A stretch of 5,584 nucleotides of DNA from Candidatus Krumholzibacteriia bacterium (GCA_029935695.1 JAOZJV010000267.1:1-5584), one strand, 5' to 3'; positions 1 through 5,584 are shown, counted from the stretch's first letter. Translations and numbers: made by a program. Notes: generated by a model not told the origin, from the sequence alone.

Positions 1-2
1 GG

Positions 3-44
3 CTGAATGTGATTCTTTCCAGGCATCCCGGGAAGGTTCCCTGA
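3..44 (+). CDS. possible C-terminal tail of an upstream gene (partial)
   Basis: Reading from base 3, thirteen sense codons (LNVILSRHPGKVP) run to a TGA at 42-44. This TGA shares its A with the ATG of the next gene (TGATG). Such stop-start overlaps are common between co-transcribed bacterial genes, and this is the only reason to call the stretch coding. It is too short to recognise. The frame beginning at base 2 is also open to the window edge. The alternative is that this stop is chance and the 44-484 gene simply starts further upstream. Confidence 0.3.
   Translation: MNVILSRHPGKVP
31..36 (+). promoter_or_regulatory. ribosome binding site supporting the ATG at 44
   Basis: GGAAGG lies 7 bases before the ATG at 44, a good Shine-Dalgarno match at a normal distance. 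It favours starting the next gene at 44 rather than treating the frame as a continuation from outside the window. Confidence 0.45.
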
Positions 45-484
45 TGCTCAGTGCGATCCACGGTGCGGCGCCGGCGGTGCGCCCCGGCACGCAGAAACGT
101 CCCACGGTCGAGTCATGGCTCACGCAATATCCTGCCGCATCTCAGCGGGAAGACTTGCGCGAAGCCAGTTACCACGGGCTGTCCCGCCATTTGATTGTGA
201 ATTTGGATCGGCTGGAAATTTTGAAGGTTCTGCCGGCCACCAATGAGCGGCGGGTTTTGTCGGAAAAAGAGCGAGTGGTTTTTGAGTTTTTTGGTCCCGA
301 AAAAGAAGTTCGCACCCTGGAATTTGGTTTTCTGGACGAGGAATATGTGTCTGCAGATTTAGTGACGCCACCCGACGGCATGCCTCCAGTGGGCATGTGG
401 CAACCGGAAACGGGGCAATTGATTCAGGTGCCGGGGCATGTGGTGGTGACTTTGCGCAGTCATTACATGGCGCTCAAAAAATAA
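44..484 (+). CDS. hypothetical protein, 146 aa
   Basis: I do not recognise this protein. It has no signal peptide, no membrane segment and no cysteines from the ATG onward. The N-terminal 35 residues are rich in Ala, Pro and Arg. Residues about 45-146 alternate hydrophobic and charged residues, as in a small beta-rich fold (for example VVFEFFGPEKEVRTLEFGF and GHVVVTLRSHY), with a proline-rich turn near 108-118. The start at 44 is supported by GGAAGG at 31-36 and by the TGATG overlap with a possible upstream gene. However, the same frame is open to base 2, so a longer protein beginning outside the window cannot be excluded. It ends 3 bp from the stop of the convergent peptidase gene. Coding status rests on length, the ribosome binding site and sensible amino-acid composition; function is unknown. 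Confidence 0.7.
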   Translation: MLSAIHGAAPAVRPGTQKRPTVESWLTQYPAASQREDLREASYHGLSRHLIVNLDRLEILKVLPATNERRVLSEKERVVFEFFGPEKEVRTLEFGFLDEEYVSADLVTPPDGMPPVGMWQPETGQLIQVPGHVVVTLRSHYMALKK

Positions 485-487
485 TAA

Positions 488-1945
488 CTAATCCAGCCTG
501 ATCACCGCAGGAAGCAGAGCCGAAGAAACCACGGGACCGTTCCACTCATCCAGGTTGGCCATCAGCAGCGGCGGCACTTCCACAGGCTGCCCGTTCAATT
601 CCAACCCTTCCAAAACCGAGAGATAAACCCTGGCCTGGCCCTGGAAGTTGTCCATCAGGGCGGCATCCACGGGAGCTGCGGCGGGCAGTTTCAGGCTGCG
701 CGGGTTGACGAATTTTCCGTTGCGCTTGACCCGGTAATCCAGATGGGGGCCGGTGGCGTAACCGGTGGCTCCCACATACCCGATGATTTGCCCCTGATCC
801 ACCTTTGAACCCTTGCGAATGCCCTTGGCATAGCGGGACAGGTGCAGGTAGTAGGTTTCGTATTCCGCGTTGGTGTGGCGAATCTGAATATAACGGCCGT
901 TACCCTTTTTGCTGGTGCAGGCCAGAACCACGCCATCGCCACCGGCGCGCACGGGCGTGCCCAGGGGAGCAGCGTAGTCCACGCCCAGATGGGGCATCCA
1001 TCTTTTAAGCACGGGATGGAAACGGCGGTAGCTGAACTTGCTGCTGACCCGGCTGTACTCCAGGGGAGCACGCATCAGCTGCTTTTGCAGATTCAATCCT
1101 TCAGCATTGTAATAATGGGTGCGTCCGTCGGAAGTGGTGAACTGGAAGGCCTGGCGCGATATGCCGCGGTTGATGATTTCCACACCCAGGATGCTTCCTG
1201 TGCGGATGACTTCGCCGTCCTTGTGAATCTCCTGGTAAAGGATGCGGAAGGTGTCGCCCTTGCGCAGATCGCGGTTGAAATCCAGATCCCAACCCAGGAT
1301 GTCGTTCATTTTGGGGGCCAGGGCCAAAGGAGCATCCAGCTTTTGCAAACTGGCGTAGAGGCTGTTTTCGATGGTGCCGCAAATGGCTTTCAGGTGGCGC
1401 TGCACGGGGTAGGTTCCGTCCACACGCTTGTATGTGTCTCCGTCACGCACAAAGGTGACGTAGCTCTCCTCGTCCAGATCAAAGCCCAGGGCCTCAAGAC
1501 CGCCATCTTCATTGACTTCGATGCGGAAAACTTCACCAGCGCGCACACTGCGCAGGTTCCGGAAAGATTTGCAGGCCTTCACCAGAGTCATGATGTCTTC
1601 ATGCCCGACTTTCCGGGCGGCCAGGGCTTCGTAAAAGGTTTGCCCACGGTCGATTGTCATATTCTGGGGGCCGGAGCCCGGGTGGTTCAGGGGGCCCAGC
1701 TGATCGGTGGGTGCCAGGTTGCAGGAGAGGGATTTCAGAAAAGAACTCTGCAGGTCCAGGGAGCCCGATTCAATGACACTGCTCAAAGTGAGTTCAGCAG
1801 GGCCACCCATGCCGTTTTGGGGCACAGGCTGATCTGATCCGGGATTGTTCACACCAACACCCCAAACCAGAAGCACTGCTCCGGTCAGGGCCATGGCCAC
1901 AATGCCACCATTCTTGATCAGCTTTTTTAAGGTCAGCGGGTTCAG
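488..1945 (-). CDS. M23-family murein DD-endopeptidase, MepM/Csd3-like
   Basis: This is a zinc metallopeptidase of the M23 (LytM/lysostaphin-like) family, expected to cut peptide cross-links of peptidoglycan in the periplasm. Numbered from the CTG start (485 aa), residues 7-11 are basic (KKLIK) and 13-32 form a hydrophobic signal-anchor. Residues 95-155 resemble a LysM/OapA-like domain, and 175-295 resemble the Csd3-type middle domain (IENSLY ... GWDLDF ... KGDTFRILY). The M23 core spans about 315-415. It has HLGVD (His319, Asp323), YLHLS (His368) and TGPHLDY (His401, Asp403). Most family members have His-x-His at the last site, so Asp replaces the second His here. A 70-residue tail of unknown role follows. 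No ATG, GTG or TTG lies in frame between the upstream stop at 1988-1990 and a GTG at 1898-1900. That GTG would cut into the hydrophobic segment and lacks a good ribosome site. CTG at 1943-1945 has AGGAGG 7 bases upstream and gives an intact anchor. The family call is firm; the start is a judgement. Confidence 0.92.
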   Translation of the reverse strand: MNPLTLKKLIKNGGIVAMALTGAVLLVWGVGVNNPGSDQPVPQNGMGGPAELTLSSVIESGSLDLQSSFLKSLSCNLAPTDQLGPLNHPGSGPQNMTIDRGQTFYEALAARKVGHEDIMTLVKACKSFRNLRSVRAGEVFRIEVNEDGGLEALGFDLDEESYVTFVRDGDTYKRVDGTYPVQRHLKAICGTIENSLYASLQKLDAPLALAPKMNDILGWDLDFNRDLRKGDTFRILYQEIHKDGEVIRTGSILGVEIINRGISRQAFQFTTSDGRTHYYNAEGLNLQKQLMRAPLEYSRVSSKFSYRRFHPVLKRWMPHLGVDYAAPLGTPVRAGGDGVVLACTSKKGNGRYIQIRHTNAEYETYYLHLSRYAKGIRKGSKVDQGQIIGYVGATGYATGPHLDYRVKRNGKFVNPRSLKLPAAAPVDAALMDNFQGQARVYLSVLEGLELNGQPVEVPPLLMANLDEWNGPVVSSALLPAVIRLD

Positions 1946-1952
1946 TTTCGGT

Positions 1953-1958
1953 CCTCCT
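1953..1958 (-). promoter_or_regulatory. strong Shine-Dalgarno site pointing to a CTG start
   Basis: On the minus strand AGGAGG (followed by A) lies 7 bases before CTG at 1943-1945, in frame with the peptidase. It is one of the best ribosome binding sites in the window. No ATG, GTG or TTG sits at a suitable distance in that frame, so it decides the start. Confidence 0.65.
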
Positions 1959-1973
1959 GCAGCAGGGTCAGCC

Positions 1974-2002
1974 TTGGTTCGTTTCTGTTAACGTGCTAAG
2001 AT
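1974..2002 (+). promoter_or_regulatory. possible sigma70-type promoter with extended -10
   Basis: TTGGTT at 1974-1979 and TAAGAT at 1997-2002 are separated by 17 bases. TG at 1994-1995 gives the TGn of an extended -10 element. The matches are 3 of 6 and 4 of 6 to the sigma70 consensus. It would drive the FG-GAP/deaminase gene pair with a leader of roughly 100 bases. The host's sigma-factor preferences are unknown, so this is a weak call. I saw no comparable site reading leftward to the peptidase. Confidence 0.3.
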
Positions 2003-2051
2003 AAGGGCAAACACCTGCAAAATGCACGCTGGATTTTCCCTCTCGGGCCAT

Positions 2052-2088
2052 TTTAACCGGTCCAGTGGGGTAAAACTGGGTTTAACCG
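2052..2088 (+). promoter_or_regulatory. dyad flanked by direct repeats, possible operator or leader hairpin
   Basis: TTTAACCG occurs at 2052-2059 and again at 2081-2088, with starts 29 bases apart, about three helical turns. Between them CCAGT (2062-2066) and ACTGG (2075-2079) form an inverted repeat with an 8-base loop, extendable by one T-G pair. The block sits between the possible promoter and the ribosome site of the FG-GAP gene, so it could be a protein-binding site or a leader hairpin. The repeats are short and chance is possible. Confidence 0.25.
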
Positions 2089-2095
2089 CCGATTT

Positions 2096-2100
2096 GGAGG
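2096..2100 (+). promoter_or_regulatory. ribosome binding site selecting the GTG start at 2106
   Basis: GGAGG lies 5 bases before an in-frame GTG at 2106-2108. The upstream ATG at 2022 has no comparable site and would add 28 residues of non-signal sequence. The ATG at 2130 also lacks one. The site therefore places the start at 2106, with a standard signal peptide directly after it. Confidence 0.65.
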
Positions 2101-2105
2101 CTTCC

Positions 2106-4151
2106 GTGTTTCTATCCACTTATCCCAAGATGACAAGCAACTGTTGTGCCGCACTGTGCCTTGGAGCGTTGATTGCTTTCTCCATGCTCCCGGTAGGGGC
2201 CCAGGCGGGTCCGATTCACCTGACCGATTATGCCGGCGGCCTGGCAAATCAAGAGTTTGGTGGGTCTGTCTGTGGTCTGGGGGATGTCAACGGCAACGGG
2301 ATGAACGACATTCTCATCGGGGCACCCGGCGAGTCCAACACCGGAGCGGCTTTTCTGTGGTTTGGCAGTCCCAATGTGACCCACTCTCCGGCTGAAAGCT
2401 GGTATGGCGTGGCCGACGAAAAATTCGGATTCTCCGTGGCCGCCATCGGTGATGTGAATGATGATGGTGACCCTGATTTTGCCATTGGAGCCCCTTTGAG
2501 TAACGCCCAGGCTGCCACCAGCGGCCGGGTTTGCATTTTTTACGGAGGTTCATCCCTGTCCAGCACCCCGGATCTGATCATTTATGGCCAGAACAGTGGT
2601 GATCAGTTTGGTTTTTCCATTTCCGCGGCCGGAGATTTTGATGGCGATGGCAAAGACGATTTCATTGTCGGAGCACCCTATTCCAACGCCAGCGCTCTGA
2701 ACGCCGGTGCAGCTTACGTTATATATGGCGCCAACGGTGACCCCAGCACGGACCTGGCCGATGCCACTGTCCTGTTGGGAGAAATTGCCGAGGATCACTT
2801 TGGCTGGTCGGTGTGCGATGCGGGAAATTTCCTGGGTGGCAATGAAAAGAGCGTGGCTGTGGGAGCGCCTCTGAGCAACACCCATGGCGGCACTGACGCG
2901 GGGGCCGTGTATGTTTTTGAGGGAGCAGTGTCTCCATCCAACCCCGATGCCACCAGTGACCACATTCTCAGTGTGGGCGGCACCGCGCCGGACAGTCGGT
3001 ATGGCTGGGCCGTGCGCAATGCCGGGCGGTGGGACAGCGACAGCTACGATGACCTTGCCGTGGGGGCGCCTACCCATAATTCCCCCGGGACCGATGCAGG
3101 CAGGATTGAAATCACCTTTGGTGATCCCAGTCCGGCAACCACCGGAGACCGCTATGTCACAGGTGGCAGTTCTGGAGACCAATTGGGCTACAGCCTGGAC
3201 AACATGGGCGACTTCACCGGCAACGGTGATGATGATCTGATCATCGGCGCACCCTTCCTGGTGGATGACGGCACTGACGCCGGCCGCGCCTATTACTATG
3301 AAGGCGGCACCAGTGGATCGGGTTCCGTCTCAGTGCTGGACGTCATCGCCGTTCAGCCTTTGGTGCCCGGTAACAATGCCAACAACAAGTTTGGTTTCGC
3401 CGTAGCCGGTTTGGGTGATTTTGACGGGGACGGAAGCCCCGATTATGCGGTGGCGGCTCCGGGAGGCCAGATTGCCACCGAGACCCCCGCAGGATATTGC
3501 CTGCTGGAAGCATCCGACGGGCAAACGGTGGCTGCTTTTGGTTACCTGGCCGAGTCCCAATGGACGGCAGACGGTCACGTGAATTTGCTGCTGTCCTTAC
3601 CCCTTGCTCCCCAGGAAATTTTGAGCCTGGAAATTATCCGCCTGCCGGCAACCACCATCCACACCGGTTCCGCTGACGGGCTGGTCCTTGCCGGGAATTA
3701 CTCTGACGCCATGGTCCGCTACCAGCTGCTGGATGAAGGACCCTTTGAAAGTGGCGACTCCGCTTCGCAGGTTTCCTACCAGGCCACCATCCATCTGGTG
3801 GACGGCGGCATCATCCATCTGTCTGATCCCGATCAATGGCAAGCGTTGCAACTGAGCCAGCGCCCTGGTGTGTCTCTGCTGATGGCCCGGCCAGCCTGGC
3901 CCAACCCGGCCAACCCGCGCACGGCCCTGGAATTTTCCGTGGCCCGGGGAGAATATTATCATCTGACGATCAGGGATTTGCGCGGCTGTCTGGTGCGGCG
4001 TCTGGAAAAAGGTGAGGGCACCGGCACCTGGACCACCGCCACCTGGGATGGCCTCAATGATGGCGGCCAGGCCTTGCCTTCGGGGCTATATTTCTTCGAC
4101 CTGCGTTCTGATGACAGCCTGCAGGTCCGGAAAGTGATGCTGGCCCGATGA
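2106..4151 (+). CDS. secreted FG-GAP repeat (integrin-alpha-like) protein with C-terminal FlgD-like Ig domain
   Basis: This is an exported protein of 681 aa from the GTG start. Residues 1-34 form a Sec-type signal peptide with a hydrophobic core at 15-30 and a probable signal peptidase I cut after VGAQA. Seven FG-GAP repeats follow, at about 51-74, 107-130, 168-191, 232-255, 299-322, 360-383 and 429-452. Each runs from an aromatic-Gly (FG/YG/LG) to a (G/A)AP end and most carry a DxDxDG-like calcium loop. They should fold as one seven-bladed beta-propeller. Residues 453-598 are a beta-rich spacer I do not recognise. Residues 599-681 form a FlgD-like Ig domain (PNPANPRTALEF, LRGCLVRRL, WDGLNDGG, LPSGLYFFDL). 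This type of tail is common in secreted proteins of FCB-group bacteria, where related tails serve as type IX sorting signals. Whether this one does so cannot be told here. The role is probably adhesion or surface binding, inferred from the repeats only. Its stop overlaps the start of the deaminase gene (ATGA). Confidence 0.92.
   Translation: MFLSTYPKMTSNCCAALCLGALIAFSMLPVGAQAGPIHLTDYAGGLANQEFGGSVCGLGDVNGNGMNDILIGAPGESNTGAAFLWFGSPNVTHSPAESWYGVADEKFGFSVAAIGDVNDDGDPDFAIGAPLSNAQAATSGRVCIFYGGSSLSSTPDLIIYGQNSGDQFGFSISAAGDFDGDGKDDFIVGAPYSNASALNAGAAYVIYGANGDPSTDLADATVLLGEIAEDHFGWSVCDAGNFLGGNEKSVAVGAPLSNTHGGTDAGAVYVFEGAVSPSNPDATSDHILSVGGTAPDSRYGWAVRNAGRWDSDSYDDLAVGAPTHNSPGTDAGRIEITFGDPSPATTGDRYVTGGSSGDQLGYSLDNMGDFTGNGDDDLIIGAPFLVDDGTDAGRAYYYEGGTSGSGSVSVLDVIAVQPLVPGNNANNKFGFAVAGLGDFDGDGSPDYAVAAPGGQIATETPAGYCLLEASDGQTVAAFGYLAESQWTADGHVNLLLSLPLAPQEILSLEIIRLPATTIHTGSADGLVLAGNYSDAMVRYQLLDEGPFESGDSASQVSYQATIHLVDGGIIHLSDPDQWQALQLSQRPGVSLLMARPAWPNPANPRTALEFSVARGEYYHLTIRDLRGCLVRRLEKGEGTGTWTTATWDGLNDGGQALPSGLYFFDLRSDDSLQVRKVMLAR
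2256..3461 (+). repeat. array of seven protein-level FG-GAP repeats
   Basis: Seven degenerate coding repeats are spaced 56-69 codons apart. The calcium loop is intact or near-intact in repeats 1 (DVNGNGMND), 2 (DVNDDGDPD), 3 (DFDGDGKDD), 6 (DFTGNGDDD) and 7 (DFDGDGSPD). It is weakened in repeat 5 (RWDSDSYDD) and lost in repeat 4 (NFLGGNEKS). The repeats are diverged at DNA level, so the array is old and not a recent tandem expansion. Confidence 0.88.
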
Positions 4152-5128
4152 CATCCCATTTGCCGGGCGTGGAACTGCACACCCATCTGGAGGGCTCGGT
4201 CACTCCTGAACGGTTGATTGCTCTGGCCGAAAAACACGGTCAACCCGCTTTGCCGGGAAGTTGTTTGAACGACGATGGCACAGCCTACGTATTTGATGGG
4301 TTCATGGAATTTCTGGAGTTGTTCCACAGGGTCACTCTGCTGGTGAAAACCCCTGCCGACTTCCACGCGGTGGCCCTGGATCTGGGACAAACTCTGCGCG
4401 ACGATGGAGTGGGTTATGCGGAAGTCAGCTTGTCTTATGGCGTGATGCTGAAGCGCGGACTCGATCCCCAGGCCATCCAGCAAGTCCTGCAGGAGGCCGC
4501 CCACCAGGTGTTTGAAACCCATGGCGTGACTTTGCGTTGGCTGCCCGATGCTGTGCGCCAATGGGGCTTGGATCATGCCTGGCGGGCTTTTGAAGAAGCG
4601 GCCCGGGCCGGTCGGCAGATGGGTGTGGTTGGTTTTGGGCTTGGCGGGGATGAAGCCAATGGTCCCGCCAGAGATTTTGCTCCGCTGTTTGCCGATGTTC
4701 GGGCTGAAGGCCTGGGTGTCAGCATCCATGCCGGAGAAGTGCCGGCCATGGGCGCCGCCGCTGCCGGCGATTCCATTCGGCAGGCCGTGGAAGATTGCGG
4801 AGCCCAGCGCATTGGCCATGGTATCGCCGCTGCTGCGGATCCACTGATCATGGCCCTGCTGAAAGCCCGGAATGTTTTTGTTGAGCTTTGTCCGGGATCC
4901 AATGTCTGCACCGGGGCTCTTGACCAGTTGTCCGACCATCCCCTGCAGGAGTTTCTGGCAGCCGGAATTCCCTGTGGACTGAATCCGGATGATCGCAGCC
5001 TCTTTGGTCTCAGTATGCAGGAAGAGTTGCGCCAGGCCCGGGAGCATTTGGAATTGACGAATGAACAGGCGGAAATGATGAACAATTGGGGACGGCAGGC
5101 AGTTTTTGATGCGGCATCACGGGGATGA
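4148..5128 (+). CDS. adenosine deaminase-family metallohydrolase
   Basis: This is a zinc amidohydrolase-superfamily enzyme of 326 aa, close to the usual length for bacterial adenosine deaminases. These enzymes hydrolyse adenosine or 2'-deoxyadenosine to inosine or deoxyinosine plus ammonia in the cytosol. All key motifs are visible: HTHLEGS at 11-17 with zinc ligands His11 and His13, GGDE at 166-169 (substrate-binding loop), HAGE at 194-197 (His194 zinc ligand, Glu197 proton donor), RIGHG with His224, ELCPGSN at 246-252, and NPDD at 279-282 for the metal/catalytic aspartates. The last motif continues as NPDDRSLFG where many relatives have NTDDP. Adenine deaminase and aminodeoxyfutalosine deaminase belong to the same family. 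No menaquinone or purine genes nearby settle the substrate. The ATG overlaps the stop of the FG-GAP gene (ATGA), which suggests translational coupling, and no strong separate ribosome site is seen. There is no signal peptide. Confidence 0.9.
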   Translation: MTSHLPGVELHTHLEGSVTPERLIALAEKHGQPALPGSCLNDDGTAYVFDGFMEFLELFHRVTLLVKTPADFHAVALDLGQTLRDDGVGYAEVSLSYGVMLKRGLDPQAIQQVLQEAAHQVFETHGVTLRWLPDAVRQWGLDHAWRAFEEAARAGRQMGVVGFGLGGDEANGPARDFAPLFADVRAEGLGVSIHAGEVPAMGAAAAGDSIRQAVEDCGAQRIGHGIAAAADPLIMALLKARNVFVELCPGSNVCTGALDQLSDHPLQEFLAAGIPCGLNPDDRSLFGLSMQEELRQAREHLELTNEQAEMMNNWGRQAVFDAASRG

Positions 5129-5134
5129 AACGGT

Positions 5135-5148
5135 GGCGGTTATCCGCC
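5135..5148 (+). other. short hairpin after the deaminase gene
   Basis: GGCGG TTAT CCGCC forms a perfect 5-bp stem with a 4-base loop, beginning 6 bases after the deaminase stop. No T-run follows (TGGGCCCTTATC), so it is not a standard intrinsic terminator. It could stabilise an mRNA end or mean nothing. Confidence 0.25.
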
Positions 5149-5202
5149 TGGGCCCTTATCAATTACAGTGAACTTTTTACCTATGCATAAGGAGGGAACA
5201 CC

Positions 5203-5568
5203 ATGTTGAAAAAACCCGGTTTTTACAGTGAAGAAACCCTGGACAGTGAACGACATGCCTGGATTTATCAACTGAAGGGCAAATTTGTCGGCAACCAGGA
5301 TTGTTATGATTTTCTGGAGAAGGCACGGGATAACATCAATGAAAAGACACCTCATGTGGTGCTGCTGATGTCTGGTATCACACTCATCAACAGCACGGGT
5401 ATTGGGATGATTGCGGCGCTGTTCACCTCCGCTGGTGGTCCAAAGGGAAAGCTGTTTCTGGTGGCACCATCAGAAGGCGCCAAACGGCAATTAGTGGTCA
5501 CTCATTTATGGGAATATTTGAAAGTGGTTGATGACCTGGGCGATTTGCCCGCACAACTAGAAGGGTAG
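5203..5568 (+). CDS. stand-alone STAS-domain protein, anti-sigma-factor-antagonist-like
   Basis: This 121-aa protein is a single STAS domain. Such proteins usually bind a serine kinase/anti-sigma factor (RsbW/SpoIIAB type) and are switched by phosphorylation, or act in similar partner-switching modules. Residues 16-31 give the first beta strands, 33-47 a helix, and 51-59 (HVVLLMSGI) the central strand. INSTGIGMI at 62-70 is the conserved loop and helix start, corresponding to D-S-S-G-L-G in SpoIIAA, so Thr65 aligns with the phosphorylated Ser. KGKLFLVAP at 81-89 is the next strand, and a C-terminal helix spans about 91-105. Asn63 replaces the usual Asp. AAGGAGGG at 5189-5196, 6 bases before the ATG, gives a firm start. 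It lies 74 bp after the deaminase gene on the same strand; I saw no convincing promoter in the gap, so read-through is possible. No kinase or phosphatase partner is present in the window, so the pathway it controls is unknown. Confidence 0.85.
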   Translation: MLKKPGFYSEETLDSERHAWIYQLKGKFVGNQDCYDFLEKARDNINEKTPHVVLLMSGITLINSTGIGMIAALFTSAGGPKGKLFLVAPSEGAKRQLVVTHLWEYLKVVDDLGDLPAQLEG

Positions 5569-5584
5569 GCTGCACTTGTTGCGT

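Noticed and set aside
842..1837. A 331-codon open frame on the plus strand
   Set aside because: It lies antisense to the M23 peptidase, whose domains and catalytic motifs are clear. The plus-strand translation shows no recognisable domain and no ribosome site decides its start.
2016..2026. Small palindrome TGCA-AAA-TGCA
   Set aside because: A 4-bp arm with a 3-base centre is expected by chance, and nothing else supports a role.
1946..2105. A leftward promoter for the peptidase gene
   Set aside because: Candidate boxes such as TATCTT and TAAAAT on the minus strand have no acceptable -35 at 16-18 bases, so I do not call one.
2550..3182. A 210-codon open frame on the minus strand
   Set aside because: It is antisense to the FG-GAP repeats. 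The Gly/Ala/Val-rich translation mirrors the repetitive sense strand and is not an independent protein.
2256..3461. Tandem DNA repeat or recent duplication
   Set aside because: The similarity is at protein level only; the repeat units differ too much in nucleotides to be a recent DNA repeat.
3959..5047. A 362-codon open frame on the minus strand
   Set aside because: It is the antisense shadow of the adenosine deaminase gene, running into the end of the FG-GAP gene. The translation has low-complexity shadow character and no recognisable motifs.
5135..5148. Hairpin after the deaminase gene as an intrinsic terminator
   Set aside because: The stem is only 5 bp and no T-tract follows, so I list it only as a hairpin.
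1..5584. A novel defence, mobile or CRISPR-like system
   Set aside because: No direct-repeat spacer array, transposase, integrase, nuclease, toxin-antitoxin pair or phage gene is visible. The genes fall into known families or are single hypotheticals.

Overview
This is an ordinary-looking stretch of a moderately GC-rich bacterial chromosome. It holds four complete genes, a fifth that is probably complete (or a fragment) at the left edge, and the possible last codons of another. The best clue to the host is the secreted protein at 2106-4151. It combines seven FG-GAP (integrin-alpha-like) repeats with a C-terminal FlgD-like Ig domain of the 'PNPANPRT ... WDG ... LPSGLYFF' type. That tail is typical of secreted proteins in the FCB superphylum and related uncultured lineages such as Krumholzibacteriota, Eisenbacteria, Latescibacterota and KSB1-like groups. 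The M23 peptidase on the opposite strand implies a Gram-negative-type envelope. The phylum assignment is an inference and cannot be fixed from this window.

Layout. (1) At 44-484 (+) lies a small unrecognised protein gene whose ATG overlaps the TGA of a possible upstream gene. (2) At 488-1945 (-), convergent with it and only 3 bp away, lies a MepM/Csd3-like M23 endopeptidase anchored or exported by an N-terminal hydrophobic segment. Its best-supported start is a rare CTG behind a strong Shine-Dalgarno site. (3) A 160-bp divergent intergenic region (1946-2105) holds a possible extended -10 promoter reading rightward and a dyad flanked by TTTAACCG direct repeats. (4) At 2106-4151 (+) is the secreted seven-repeat FG-GAP beta-propeller protein, best started at a GTG. 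(5) At 4148-5128 (+) is an adenosine-deaminase-family enzyme whose ATG overlaps the preceding stop (ATGA), so the two are probably translated as a coupled pair. (6) At 5203-5568 (+), after a 74-bp gap and behind a strong ribosome binding site, is a stand-alone STAS-domain protein of the anti-sigma-factor-antagonist type.

How the genes fit together. The peptidase acts on the cell wall, the FG-GAP protein is exported, the deaminase is a cytosolic purine-salvage-type enzyme, and the STAS protein is a regulatory switch subunit. No single pathway links them. The only physical coupling visible is the ATGA overlap between the FG-GAP and deaminase genes, and its biological meaning is unclear. I found no tRNA, rRNA, CRISPR array, insertion sequence or phage signal, and no convincing new system. 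The points most worth a second look are the CTG start and the altered His-x-Asp metal motif of the peptidase, the calcium-motif loss in two of the seven propeller repeats, and the secreted-protein/deaminase gene pair.
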